A stretch of DNA of 64,000 nt from Camillea tinctor (lineage: Eukaryota > Ascomycota > Sordariomycetes > Xylariales > Xylariaceae), in contig MU394151.1 in NCBI GenBank assembly GCA_022578605.1, forward strand, positions 1 to 64,000, in the 5' to 3' direction. How positions within the stretch are numbered: position 1 is the stretch's first letter; every line of letters begins with the position of its first letter. Under the pieces are notes generated by a model. The model did no database searches. It saw only the letters and a list, made by a program, of their open reading frames with translations, and was not told where the DNA came from. The position numbers were made by a program, and so were the translations under genes. This document shows positions 47,552 through 60,447 of this stretch, piece by piece.

Positions 47552-50115
47552 AATGTCTAGGTATCTGTCACGCACGAGAGTCTTAGCAAGTGCTTATGTA
47601 CTTGATGACGATGTTGTTTTGTGGGAAAGTAGAACTACAACTAGCTCTGGCAAGATGGTTACCTACCTAACATACATAGAACACTCTTTTTTGTTCCCCT
47701 ACTGTGTATGCGTTTCCTTGTACTCTATAATCTAACACACCGCTCTTGACACGATTAGAGGAGCAATATATGGGAGGGTCTAACGATTATAAACCATCAG
47801 TCACTTTCCAGCTGTTCCTTTGACACATTTTAGTATTATAGTTGTCCTACTCACCCTTTTCAACATCCAATGATGAATTCCGTCGGTGTGACTGTATGGC
47901 TAGTGTCATCATAGTTCATAACTTTGTAATCTGTAACCGTACCGCAATCTAGGCAGACTGTAAATCTACTACAAGTGTTTTATGAGGTTGCGTGAGACTT
48001 GAAGCTACCCTTAGTCCATAACCCCTATCGTACTATCGAGTTAGATATAGATAATGGGATAGTAAATAGGGGATATATTGACCTCAGTATACCGTCATTG
48101 ATTCTCGAAGGAAAGTAAATTAAAAGAACTCCTTCGAAATCAAGGTCATACGAATACATGCAGAGGCAATAATTCATTAGGTATCTACGTGGAACACAGA
48201 GTATTTCTGTGTGGGTTATGTGTAACGGTATCGCAAGCATTTGTAGTTCTAGTTCCTCGCACAACAACGTGATAACCTCAGTCCTTGCTAGTGCTAGGCC
48301 CCTCGTGACACTATGTAAGCACTTTTATAGTTTCTGGTTCCCCGAGTCCCCACAACAAGAAGTTAGATAGCCAGCGGTTCGGAATGGGGTTGGTTAATAG
48401 TAGAGTTGTGGACAATTTAGAGTACTTTTCAGGCCTGTTATGAACTGTTGTAGAGTTAAGGCCGCATGAAAATTTTTTTTTTTTGATTATTTGATCTTAT
48501 AGAAAACATTGACTGAATTGGCATTGAATCGCATAGTATGTTGTGTCTTATCTTGATCATCTTTTCTGAACTTACATGTAACGACTCATTGATGTGCATA
48601 TCCGTAATCTATAAGATGTGCATGTTCAATCCATTTCACCAGGAACTAGGTCAGCGAAGTGGGCCGCCCCTATGAACACTAGGTATATAGTAACGCATGT
48701 AGGTGGTGTAGATACGCTGGTCCGTATTGGGGATCCTAGTTGTAAATCTCGTGACTGAAAGCAAGCTTCAGGACCTTTTTTCCCGCCTCTTTCTCCACTT
48801 GCCCGGTCGCGACTTGGCTAAAGGGAGTGTTCTTGTTCGTTCAAGTCTTTGTCGGTCTGTCGATCACTTGAATCTCGTGTTGGGAAAGGAGTTTAGGTAT
48901 ATATATGGCTTTCCTAAAATTTTTCATCCGTCGGCTTGAATAGCTTCAATTGGGATAGGAAGCGCAGGAGCCTTAGCAGACTCATAACCTGGACTAAACG
49001 CTTACGTACCTAATGTGTAAGTGTATGTACCCAGGCGAACCAAACTTAGGTGTCACTGGGATGGATCACGATAGCTTCGTGCCCAAAGATCGTGAAACAA
49101 GTCCAACAACACGAACATTAACCGGAATGCCAAGGGACCAAATCACGGCTTCGTTCGTTGCATCTCATACCTAAACCAGTTAAATTACCGATCGGACATA
49201 GGAAACGAATTGAGCCTCAAGCCTTGGCAAGAGTGACGATCGACGCGTGTAGTTGTCGAATCTTAGTATAGACAACCGACATCGACGCTACATAAAACAT
49301 AATGAGACATCTAGAAAGACGATAGACGATACGTAACTAGATGGTTATGTACATACATTAGCAGCAGCTCGGTCAGTCGTTATAGTTATAGGTTAGTCGT
49401 ACGCAAAACAACTTGCATGGACCGGCATGGACCCCATCAGCCGATAGCATTCTAGAAGCAGCCTACCTCTTACCAGACAGCCAGATAAACTTGCGATGGT
49501 TCCACATAGACCGGTGCTATTCGGCCTTGGTCACGGAGGCTCCTCGGCGCGTGACCTCGAGTCGAGGATTTGGTGGCGGGGCCCTGGGTCTCCCATCACA
49601 GCACTATCCCTAGAAACGGTAGTAATCCTCGTGGAATTTCGCGCACAACGATCCAGGGGTGGTGTGGTTCTCCCCCAGCTAAAACCCCCAGAAATCTCCT
49701 TTTCCTCTCGCCTCGCCCACATGGCCACAACCCGCACACCATTTCTGCTACCCATGGGGACTCCTCGCCCCAAAGTCCCAAAAACCTGCAAGTCCGGAGG
49801 AACTGGAGAACGACGATAAAATATGGAGAAGCCTCACCGGGGCCCCAGCCGTAGTATGGCGTAGACAGCGGTGACCACCCGCACTTATACAGCAAAACAA
49901 CGACAATTGTCGCTCTTACCTCGGCGGCATTTTTCTTTCTTGACCACGAATCCACTTGATGATACTTTTCTTTTTCTTTGTCTTTCTTTTTTTTCTTTTT
50001 TTCCAATGAGGTGTTGTCTCGAGATATTTAGTCGTTGTATGTTGTTTAACTGACGATACCAAGCTTCTTTCTTACGGGCTCTAGTTGCTTGGCCTAAAGA
50101 GGACATTAGAGAGGG

Positions 50116-50133
50116 GCGGGGATTGGACTGGGG
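50116..50133 (+). promoter_or_regulatory. Candidate CreA carbon-repressor site pair
   Basis: GCGGGG (50116-50121) and CTGGGG (50128-50133) both fit the CreA consensus SYGGRG and lie 6 bp apart, the close spacing associated with functional CreA sites in aspergilli. A third match, GTGGGG, is at 50451-50456. All are within 900 bp of the sugar-porter ATG. The motif is short, so occurrence alone is weak evidence. Confidence 0.4.
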
Positions 50134-50851
50134 GGGTAGAGTGATCGTGGCCAGACAATTCGTCAACTGGGCGTAGGATAAGCTTTTTCTACCAATTCTA
50201 CGATCTCTATCCCAGTCCCAAAAGGCCTAAGTTATCGTTAATCAACGGCAATTAGGAGTTGCCGTGATACCAAGCAACGGGAAAGGCGTGCCCAGACGGC
50301 ACATTTCCAGCCAATCATCCTGACCCCCCGAAGCTAGAAAGTATGTAAGAGGGAGAAAAAAACCTCGAAAAAAAAAAAGAAAAAAAAACCTAACCAAATC
50401 ATCACCCCTGATAGTTGTTACGACTTTTCAATGGTTCAAAAAATTCTCGAGTGGGGGTCGGCCAACCGGGCCAAAACCCAGGCCTCAAGGGACCCTGAAC
50501 CATTTACAAGAAGTTGGGAAGAAGACCGAAGGGGTCATCGTCATACATGCATTGGAAAATAGACTCGAAAAAATGACCGTCATATGACTAGACCGGGAAC
50601 GTCCGATTAGCGCGTAAGGAGTGAAAATACGGAGATAAATAATAATAATAATAAAAAAGATAAAAAGTTAGATAGAAGAAGATACAAAACCTCATTACCC
50701 CCCGTGCTGACCGCGTACTTACGTTACACTGCTGTCTCCCTTCTTTCTTCTCCCTTACTCAATTCCGGTTGGAGTCTTTCCCCCATATCCGATAACTCCC
50801 TTCCGATCTCCCTTATATCTTCCCTCTCCTACCTACCCTATACCCATTGAC

Positions 50852-50875
50852 CTCTCTCTCTCTCTCTCTCTCTCT
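50852..50875 (+). repeat. CT dinucleotide microsatellite
   Basis: An uninterrupted run of twelve CT units about 110 bp upstream of the sugar-porter start codon. Pyrimidine tracts near transcription starts are common in filamentous fungi, so it may mark the core promoter. Confidence 0.85.
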
Positions 50876-50985
50876 GGGGCTATAGCGAAATAGTATTTCA
50901 CGCTATAGGGGCTTCTTTCCGAGGCAATCCATACGCAGCAAACACAACATACCTACCTAGGTACGTACATATAAGACCACACGCA

Positions 50986-53035
50986 ATGGCCGACGAAACC
51001 GTGGCGCCGGCGCCGGCACCGGCCCCCGCGGGCAAGAAGGTGCTCAGCCCGGACGAGGCGCACGTGGAGCGGCTGGCGGCCAAGGACCTGCCGCCGCTGG
51101 ACGAGAAGAACGCGATCGCGGTGGCGCGGGCGGGCGGGTGGGAGGTGGACAACCTGATCGCGGAGATGGACGCGGAGCTGGAGGCGGCGGGGGGCCTGCG
51201 CACGGGCTTCTTCCACCTCGACTTCGCCGACAAGAAGTACTTCACCTGGGTCATCGTCGCGTTCGCCTCCATGGGCGGCCTGCTGTCCGGCCTCGACCAG
51301 TCGCTCATCTCCGGCGCCAACCTGTTCCTCCCCAAGGACCTCCACCTCGACACCCGCCAGAACAGCTTGGTCAACTCGGCGATGCCGCTTGGCGCCGTGG
51401 GCGGTGCCCTCATTCTCGGTGTGTGCAATGAGCGGTTTGGGCGCCGCTGGTCTATTATTATCTCTACGATACTGTATACCATTGGCGCGGCCCTGGAAGC
51501 TGGCTCGATTAACTACGGTAAGCCCCCCCCCCTCCCCCCCCCCCTTCTCCCCTGTTACTGTTACCATTGCAATATTATTCTTTGCCATCTCTTTCCAAAT
51601 ATACCTCCCTGCTAACAACTTGCTTGCACGCATAGGTATGATCGTCGCGTCACGTGTGATCCTCGGAATCGGCGTCGGTCTCGAGGGCGGTACGGTGCCC
51701 GTCTACGTCGCCGAGACGGTCGAGCGCAAGGTGCGAGGCAACCTGGTGTCGCTGTACCAGTTCAACATCGCGCTGGGCGAGGTGCTCGGGTACGCGGTGG
51801 CGGCCATGTTCGTCACGGTGCCGGGCAACTGGCGGTACATCCTGGGGTCGTCGCTGGTGTTCTCGACCATCATGTTCATCGGCATGCTGTTCCTGCCCGA
51901 GTCGCCCCGTTTCCTCATGCACAAGGGCCGCACGCTCGACGCCTACAAGGTCTGGAAGCGCATCCGTGGCACCGACACCGCCGAGGCCCGCGAGGAGTTC
52001 TTCGTCATGAAGGTCTCGGTGCTGGATGAGCAGCAGGTCACCACCGAGGGCAGCAAGAACAAGCGCTTCCCCTGGATGGACTTCTTCACCGTTCCGCGTG
52101 CTAGGAGAGCTCTGGTTGTGGCTAACAGTAAGTGATACTCCGATACTTCTCCCCCCTTTTGCTTTATCGCTCCCCCTTTTTGGGTCTTGAGAGTGAACAC
52201 ATTACCCAATTGAGCAGATTACTGACTTTAAAAACGCGCAGTGGTTATCTTATTGGGCCAATTGACGGGAGTAAATGCTATCAGTAAGTTATTCACATAT
52301 TTCATCTATGATGACCAGCGGTTGCTAATTCGGGATGCAATAGTGTACTACATGTCAGTGTTGATGACCCAAATCGGTTTCAACGACCTGCAATCCACTT
52401 ACATGTCCCTTGTTGGTGGCGGCGCCCTCCTCATCGGTACTATCCCAGCCTGTTTCCTGATGGAGCGGTTCGGACGTCGCTTCTGGGCCAACATGATGCT
52501 TCCGGGTTTTTTCATCGGTCTCGTTATCATCGGCTGTAGCTACCTCATCCCAGTTGAGACGAACCTAGCGGGGGCCGAGGCGACATACCTGATCGGACTG
52601 ATCCTGTACATGGGCTTCTTCGGTTGCTACGCGTGCTTGACGTGGGTGGTGCCGTCGGAGGTATACCCGACGTACCTGCGGTCTTATGGTATGACGACTT
52701 CGGATGCGCTGCTTTTCCTAGCCTCCTTCATTGTGACGTACAACTTCTCAGCCATGCAGGCTGCCATGGGACAGACCGGTCTATCACTCGGCTTCTACGG
52801 CGGTATCGCCGTTGTCGGTTGGTTCTGGCAAATCCTCTTCTTGCCCGAGACTAAGGACAAGACCCTCGAGGAGATCGATCTCATCTTTGAGAAGCCCACG
52901 CGCGAGATCGTGGCCGAGAACCTCAAGAACACGAAGCAGGCTGTCGGCGACTTCTTCGCCGGCCGTTGGGGTGGCAAGCGGGCCAGCACCGAGGTGCCGC
53001 CTCCGTCGAAGGAAACTGACAAGGACGAAGTATAG
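50986..53035 (+). CDS. MFS sugar porter (hexose-type transporter)
   Basis: Proton-coupled sugar transporter of the plasma membrane. Exons are 50986-51517, 51636-52127, 52242-52283 (42 bp) and 52344-53035; phases agree and give 585 aa. Sugar-porter signatures are present: NERFGRRWS after TM2, LEGGTVPVYVAETVERKVRG, the PESPRFLMHKGR loop, GQLTGVNAIMYYMS, MERFGRR, WVVPSEVYPTYLRS and PETKDKTLEEID. The N-terminus has an unusual Ala/Pro run (APAPAPAG). Which sugar is carried cannot be read from sequence; the GQLTGVN motif differs from the QLSGQN-type seen in many glucose carriers. The first two exons are very GC-rich and the last one less so. CreA-like sites upstream suggest carbon-source control. 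Confidence 0.92.
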
Positions 53036-54150
53036 TGTGTGAGAGAGAAGAAGAAGAAGTAGAACTCTATTCCTCTCCCACTTATTATTTGCCCTTAGAA
53101 TTCACACTGCATGGACTTATTAGTCGTATTATGTGGGGAATGGAATAGGGGCAAGGGAGGGTGAGATGGAAGTTCTTTTGATGAAGGATGATAAATAATA
53201 ATACCCCTATATAGCGATGTTGAAAATGGAGGATCAGCATCAACGATCTGAGTAATGAATGACCACTAGTTATCATTTGATCCATCATGCTTGTCCACTT
53301 GAGTGTTTTTTGTATTTGCAGGTATTTAAACCATTGTGTTCCTACTGATACCTACTACCTCTTATAAAGGTTGAACATCTCACCGGTATGCAGGTACTAG
53401 TTAGTTATGTTATAACCACCGCTCCTGATAGGCTAAGTACTGAATTGGGGTAGCAGTAGTGATGAGAAAGAGTTATTAGAAGAGGATATGTACCTAGTAG
53501 CCAATTGAGAGCTTATGAGACAGGTACTGGTATTGAGTTACCGCAGAATTAGAGTTTCCAATGGTTGGAGAAAACATGTGGGAAAACAAGGTAAACCGCT
53601 GCTGCGGACGAACTGGGATCTTCTTATTGGATTGGATGTATGCAAAAAGGTAGGTGGTGTTGGTGTTGACCACTAAGGAGTGAGAATTTTGAGGGGAGAA
53701 CACAGATACAGCAAGTACGTATCTTTTATGGGTGAATCCATATTATGTAGGTCATTATGATGGGATGGAAGGATGGAACCTCCATCTTATCAGATATTAT
53801 CTTATCTTATCGTGGTGAGGGGCGGTGGTGGCTTATGAGCTATACACTTAGTAGTGTACCTCTAGCACGAAACCTTGCTGCTTAGGTACCTTGAGGTAGG
53901 TTGTCCCGCTGTCCCGCACCTAAATGAGGCACGCGAAATTTTTAGCAGCTTCTTTTTTTTTTTTTTTTTTTTTAATATCATATTTTATTCTCTTTTTTTA
54001 TCATTATCAACAATTGAAGCTACCGTCCTCCACCTCGAGCTTACGGTTCTTCAACCAACAACCAAACCAAACTCCCCTCCCCCCCTTTCCATTCTCTTCT
54101 TACCTCTTCAATTGATTTGGTGAAAAAAAAAAGGAATTGTCACCCTCAAA
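53036..54150. other. Spacer between sugar porter and mitochondrial EF-Tu gene
   Basis: 1.1 kb with the sugar-porter 3' UTR and the EF-Tu promoter. It has a GATA-rich stretch (repeated TTATC/GATA near 53789-53811) and a T run at 53953-53973 about 180 bp upstream of the ATG. No gene was seen. Confidence 0.6.
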
Positions 54151-55601
54151 ATGCCTGCCCATATGAGGACAGTTGCGCCGCTTCTGCGCGCAACCCGGCA
54201 TTGCCTCAGATCCGGCAGCACTGCCAACCCTCTTCAGTTCACTGCACGACCCCAGAATGTCATCGCAGGTCTGAACCTCGCTCGTTCCTATGCTGTCTTC
54301 GAGCGGACGAAGCCTCATGTAAATATCGGTACCATTGGCCACGTCGATCACGGAAAGGTATGTGTACCTCTAATACTACTCTACACTTATTGTTATAACC
54401 TATAATATCCTATAATATCCTATGCTTAGATGTTGATCTGTACCTATAGACTACCCTGTCTGCTGCCATCACCAAGAGACAGGCCGAGAAGGGCATGGCC
54501 AGCTTCCTCGACTATGGCTCTATCGACAAGGCCCCCGAAGAGCGAAAGCGTGGTATCACCATCTCCACTGCCCATATCGAGTACTCCACTGAGAACCGCC
54601 ACTATTCTCACGTCGACTGTCCCGGTCACGCCGATTACATCAAGAACATGATCACGGGTGCTGCTAACATGGACGGAGCTATTATCGTTGTCGCTGCCTC
54701 CGACGGTCAGATGCCCCAGACCCGAGAGCATCTTCTCCTCGCCCGTCAGGTCGGTGTTCAGAAGATCGTTGTCTTTGTCAACAAGATCGATGCCATTGAG
54801 GACCCCGAAATGTTAGAGCTTGTCGAGATGGAGATGCGCGAGCTTCTGTCCAGCTATGGTTTCGAGGGCGATGATACCCCCGTCATTCTGGGTTCTGCTC
54901 TGATGGCTCTGGAGGGAAAGCGGGAGGATATCGGTGTTAAGAAGATCGATGAGCTGATGAAGGCCGTCGACGAGTGGATCCCCACTCCCCAGCGAGCCCT
55001 GGACAAGCCCTTCCTGATGTCCGTCGAGGATGTCTTCTCCATTTCCGGCCGTGGTACAGTTGCCTCAGGTCGTGTCGAGCGAGGTACTCTGAAGAAGGAT
55101 TCCGAAGTCGAACTGCTCGGTAAGGGTACCGAGATCATCAAGACTAAGGTCACCGATATCGAGACCTTCAAGAAGTCTTGCGACGAGTCCCGTGCTGGTG
55201 ACAACTCCGGTCTCCTTCTGCGAGGTATCCGACGAGAGGACGTGAGACGTGGTATGGTCATCGTTCAGCCCGGCACTGTCAAGCCCTACCAGAAGTTCAT
55301 GGTTTCACTGTACGTCTTGACCAAGGACGAGGGTGGCCGCCACACTGGTTTCACCGAGAACTACCGGCCACAGCTGTTTACCCGTTCTGCTGACGAGTCT
55401 TGCGCTCTTTTCTTCCCCGACGACGTGGAGGACAAGACCCGGTTGGTCATGCCTGGTGACAACGTTGAGATGGTTGCCCATCTGCACAACCCTCTTGCTA
55501 TCGAGCCTGGTCAGAAGGTCAGCGTTCGTGAAGGTGGCCGTACCGTCGCTACTGGTCTCATAACGAGAGTATTGGAGGGAGCCAGCGACAAGGCAGTCTG
55601 A
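54151..55601 (+). CDS. TUF1: Mitochondrial translation elongation factor Tu
   Basis: GTPase that delivers aminoacyl-tRNA to the mitochondrial ribosome. Exons are 54151-54357 and 54450-55601, giving 452 aa. The intron interrupts the P-loop codons exactly: GHVDHGK joins TTLSAAIT. An N-terminal presequence of ~50 residues rich in Arg, Ser and Ala ([18 protein letters not shown]...) precedes [15 protein letters not shown]-motifs [12 protein letters not shown] and GSAL are intact, and domains 2 and 3 are complete to the end ([15 protein letters not shown]). Coding sequence is strongly biased to preferred codons, as expected for high expression. The intron carries three near-exact CCTATAATAT units. 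Confidence 0.97.
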
Positions 55602-56827
55602 GTATAGTGTAGGCTTACTAATGTGCGTATGAGGAAATAGAACGAGTTGAAGACTTGCTGTTTTTTTCCGGGCAGGCATCACGGGGAGGGGAAAAAGGAG
55701 TTTCTTCAGCTATGTGTATATGGAAAAAATCATTTGTACAATACTATTCTGGCTACCTTGCCGCATGGGAGAATCTCCTGCTACTCGCTCAAATCTCCCC
55801 TCTATCTCTCCCCCGAGCTGTTTCCTCTGTAAGAAGTACAATACGATGATGACTGGAAAGAACATACAACGAAAATATTTTTTGAATCACAGATATACAT
55901 GAAAATACTATAGGTGTTGTATATGTTAGATAGAATCAGTGCCTCGAAAGAAATCACAGTTGTAACGATTCTCTAATTGCCTGCTACACTAGGAATAGAG
56001 GAGGCCTGTCACCCTCAGCTGTATAAAGCTGCGAGGAACTCAAGACTAAGTCTTAGTGATGACACTCGACCACCGTGTGCTGGCAAATATCAGGGGGGGG
56101 GGAGGGGGGGGGCGAATCAATTGAACGCTGGCTATCAAAATTGATGACCAAAACTGACTAAGGTGAATGTCAGCGATAAAAAGGCAGTAGAGGGGCCAGT
56201 TGTCCTAGGTAATAAATCTCATGATTCTAAGTTCCTATAGTCCCTACAGCACAGGGTGGATCGGATAATATTTACACTATATATCGACTACCTAATATAG
56301 GGGAAGGGTTTCATGAAAGCTACCTTATTATTAGGATATGATTCTTAAAACTATCCTTCGATTTACATGACTTAGCCAAAAAGAAAAAGAAAAACCAAAG
56401 AAAAAACCTGCTACAAGAGAAATTACTATGGGCTTTTGAATAGGGGTTAGCAGTCTCGGTTCTAGATACACATCGTATCTTCTACTCGTATGTGATTCAA
56501 GGTTCCCCTAGAGCCTAGATGCTAGGTAGTCGGAAACGTGTGCTCTCGACAGGTTGAATCACGATCATCACAGTGAAACCCCATAGGCTATAATGTATTG
56601 CACAAAATCCATATCGAAAAGCCACAAGCTACAGCAGGAAGTTCGCATTCTGAAACGTCTATCCTAGCCTACGTCTTTAATTGCAATCCTGTGCACGTTC
56701 TTCATGGGAATACTGATATATAACCCCGTATCACGAGACTAGCCACCTGCTTACTTGGATATCCAAGAAACCAAATAGGTTGTATCAGCAGGAGGAGCCA
56801 TCAGCATTAATATAGAGAGATGTACAA

Positions 56828-56859
56828 TGGGAATGTCATGAGACATTCACAAATTCCCA
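56828..56859. repeat. Short inverted repeat (hairpin)
   Basis: GAATGTC (56831-56837) pairs perfectly with GACATTC (56842-56848) across a 4-nt loop, and TGGGAAT (56828-56834) can alternatively pair with ATTCCCA (56853-56859). The downstream 230 bp repeats TGGGAA/TTCCC-like words, so this may be part of a degraded small element. Confidence 0.5.
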
Positions 56860-59800
56860 TGAACCGTTATTATGGGTGGTTGTTGTAGGGGGACTATGAG
56901 AAAAGGTGTGAACTTTTGCTACGGGAGTTTATGTGAAAAATCAAATTCCCGAACACGTCCTTATGAAGGAGGTTTCTAAGTAAAAAGAAATCCCCGTGAA
57001 TTCCTATGGGATTATATGGGAAATAGGAGATGGGGGATTTTGGGAAGCCATGGGAATGTATAGCCCTACTGGTATGTGGATTGCGGGTTATCCCTAGTAG
57101 GAGAAAGACGGACATGAAACCATTCTAACGATAAAAAAAATAGGACGGGGAGACATGAGCATGGGGCTGAGAACCGCAGCTTCCATCTGTTTGTGAGACC
57201 CAGGGCTGATATACCAGCTAACATATTCTGCGGATCTCACTCCGCACTTTGATACCCTCCTAGACTCTCCTCTCCCTCTAGAATCCTTACCAGAACAACT
57301 TCCTTCCTCCAGGGATATCTTCATCGGGGATTATGCCCCCTCCCTGGTGCCCCCGTATCTAGCCTCGACGACTTACGCCCGTTGCTGGATGCTAATCTTA
57401 GCTACGATGCGCCGGGGACTTAAACCACACACGCTTAATCCCATGAAAGAGCAAGAACGCCAGCATACCTCCTGGTTGGCGATGGTTTATAAAGTAGCAG
57501 CATAAAAGAAGCGGAGGAGTTCGACAAGAACGTGGACCCCGATTTCGCGCACGTGACGAGGACTACCACTGCCATTACTTCACACACACACGGACTCAAT
57601 GGACATCTGCCCCCGAGCAAGAGCTCTGGGTATGTCACTCCTCCCCGTAAGCCACGTTTTTGCTTTCCTCCTCCCCCCCCCCCTCTCTCTCTCTATATAT
57701 ATATTTCTTTATACGTTTACTTACGGTATTACTGAGAGAGAGAGACTGCGGATGTACTGCTTATGGCATACACACTACCATCCTTAGTCAGGACAGGGGG
57801 GATTATCGTGGTCCCGGTTGTTGATGTATCAGTGTCGTACTGTGTATGACCATGTCGGGAGAGAGCATCTAGATAGATCGTTGCCCGCACCGCGATCCTG
57901 TCGGGAGGTCCGTTTGTGATTCCTGTGATTGATAGCACTGACCTGTTGTGTGATGAGTCTGAGCCCGAGAACGGCAGCACCAGATCGGCTTTGCCTAGTC
58001 GGCCTGCTGTCGTGTCCTGGTGTGAGCTTAGCGTTTCCCCGTCCCATGATAGTGTTCCTCCTCACTTGCGTTGTCTTTCCTACAGAATAGGAGCAGTGTG
58101 TGTTTGAACACCGATATATGCATCCATGTTTTCTCTGACGACCCATTCATGGGCTGACTTCTATACGTCAGGGGTTGACTTTGGCAGTCACATGAGAGCT
58201 CGTTACGACGACAAGTACCAGCGTAGGTGCTAGATATAGAGCAGGGCCATGCATATATAAAGGTGAACTTATGTCTTACTTACCTAGGTACTTTATGGGT
58301 ATCATAATACCTTACAGATCTGATATGGAGTGCTGATTCGTTAGTTTGCGTTTTGATGCACTTACATAGGTATGACTTGTTTGGTGAGCTATAGACGATA
58401 ATAAGGATCTCGCTCTGGTTATCTATTGGATAGGTACGGAAATCATTTCCGTATGCAGCAGGGTGATGCAAATGCATGATTCAGGACCGTTCGGTTGCAC
58501 ATATTGATCTTACACTATAGGTAGGTATGTAACCTAGGTCTATGGGTTGGGATTAGATGGATGGATGGCGAGTGGTCCAAATTCTGGACAACATACTCGA
58601 TAAGGTATTGCCCTTTTGGGAGGGGTACAATACAGTATATCATAGTGCAACTTAATACCACCTGTATTGTCTCTGGGTTGAGTTCCGTAAACCCAGCTTT
58701 AGGGCTGAAAATGCTTGGCAGGCACCTCTAGCCTGCTGCAACTCCCTCGCCAAGCAGTAGCCAATTATAGTTAAAGGCTCGAACCGCTCAAGCCTCAGGG
58801 TGGCACAAACCTCTCCCACTAAACACCCAGTTGAGGCTCTCCGAGGCTGAAAGCCATGGATGTCACGCTCTTTCGGCTTAACTTAGATCTTCGCGATCAT
58901 CCTCGCTTTTTATTTCGCGGCGCGAATGTCTTGGCTTTTTTTTTTTTTTTAACTCTGGACTATTGACGATATCGTAGTCCTGAATAGTTTTTATATTTTA
59001 CTCCCCTTTCACTAGGGTCTATTTTGGTGAGAACGATGAGTGTGTACGGAGTAAATCCATTTATCTAAATAGTGCCATGAATGCTTGTTGTTTCTGATCT
59101 GAATCGAGACGGTTACATCTGAAAGGCAGGTCTGGGAAGTGCTGTGAGACTTAAGTTTTCGAAACTATAAGATAGATGGGGGTATGTGTTGAACAGTTGA
59201 GAAAAGTTAAGAATCCCTTGAGGGAATAAATATTGGTGATGTCTCGTGTGAAGATGGGATTTATTCGCGTCCCGAGTTCGGCATCGCAACGAGAGTGAAG
59301 GTTCTGAAAAGGAATTGGGTAAAGAAAAGAAAAGGGTTTTCTAAAAGGAGGTGGATCCTTTAACTTGGCCCGGCCCTTGAAGATCTTCCCGGTGACCCAC
59401 ACTGTACTGAAGTGGGTCATGGATTGAAAGTCAACGGCACCGGTGTCCCACTTTTCTTTTTTCTCTGTCTTAAGTGTTGTAACTTGTATAACCCATACTA
59501 GTAGAGTAAGTACTTACATAGCGGACGTATCCATGACTTGTGCAACTGATATTCTAATAGTATTACTTAAACTCTATATTCCTTAGTATAGTACCACTTA
59601 CTCAACTTACAACTCTGACATGATCGTGATGAAATCAACCACCGGAATGAAAACAATAACATGCAGAAATTCCAATTGTATTATCGATTTGTGGGAACGC
59701 GTCGCCTCCCAACACGCTTCATCGTCTTCTGTGGGCCATAACCGCCATCCATGCTGTCGAAAACTCTCTTCTATTCCTAGAATTACCGAGTCATCTCCGG

Positions 59801-60328
59801 CGCATGGGACAATTCCTCTCATGTAGCCTATGATAAGGGCTTACTGCAGAGGCGAAAAGCCTTATTTTGTGGAACATGCCTATAACTGAATGCACCCCCT
59901 GCTCTAGATATCTCTAGTCCTTACCATGGCCATCTGTGACTATGTCAGGTTGGGCCTCACACGGTCCCATTTCAGCCCAGCATTGACCGGGAATGTGCCA
60001 CCTCTAGACTAACTCTCATCCTAGGATCCTACCCAACGATACCGGAGCCTACTGTTTCGGGAAACAAATCTAATCCCGTCATCCGTACCGTTTGGATGGG
60101 ATGGCCTATCATCAGCGCCGTGACGTGACACCTTACCCACGCCCGGCGACCAGGTTCTCTCAGCATAGACATGGCGGCGCAACCGAACCTGCGTGAAGGA
60201 CCCGCACATCTCCTGGGCCAATGGGAGTGAGCAATGTCACCTGTTAGCCGGAAGCACTCCCTTAGTCCGGGTCTTAGACAGAGATTCTCTACGACTCCAC
60301 TCAAGCCTCACCGAGGACCTAGCTCCCC

Positions 60329-60339
60329 TATATAAATAG
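60329..60339 (+). promoter_or_regulatory. TATA-like box of the DHA1 transporter gene
   Basis: CTATATAAATA lies about 110 bp upstream of the ATG at 60448 in otherwise GC-richer DNA. Position and sequence fit a core promoter; the transcription start is not known. Confidence 0.5.
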
Positions 60340-60447
60340 GCCGGGGCCTCCCCTTCGTGCCTGGTGTTATGAGATTCCGTTCCCTGAGACTCCTCGTTCC
60401 AGATAGCCTGACCCTGTACTCGCTCTTCTGCTTCATCATCAACCATC

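Larger units (their letters stand above)
47552..50985. other. 3.4 kb spacer upstream of the sugar porter
   Basis: No convincing gene. The frame at 49496-49819 and its antisense partners lack domain similarity. The last kilobase looks like the sugar-porter promoter: candidate CreA sites (50116-50133, 50451-50456), A-rich and C-rich tracts and a CT microsatellite close to the start codon. Confidence 0.55.
55602..60447. other. 4.8 kb gene-poor spacer
   Basis: No supportable protein gene. It contains G-runs at 56092-56111, a strong short hairpin at 56828-56859, CT/TA microsatellites near 57680-57705 and a structured GC-richer island at about 58690-58980 ending in a T15 run (see findings). The last ~150 bp is the promoter of the drug transporter, with a TATATAAATA-like box at 60329-60339. 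Confidence 0.55.

Noticed and set aside
49496..49819. 107-residue plus-strand frame upstream of the sugar porter
   Set aside because: Both strands are open here and neither resembles a protein family; C-rich promoter-like DNA explains it.
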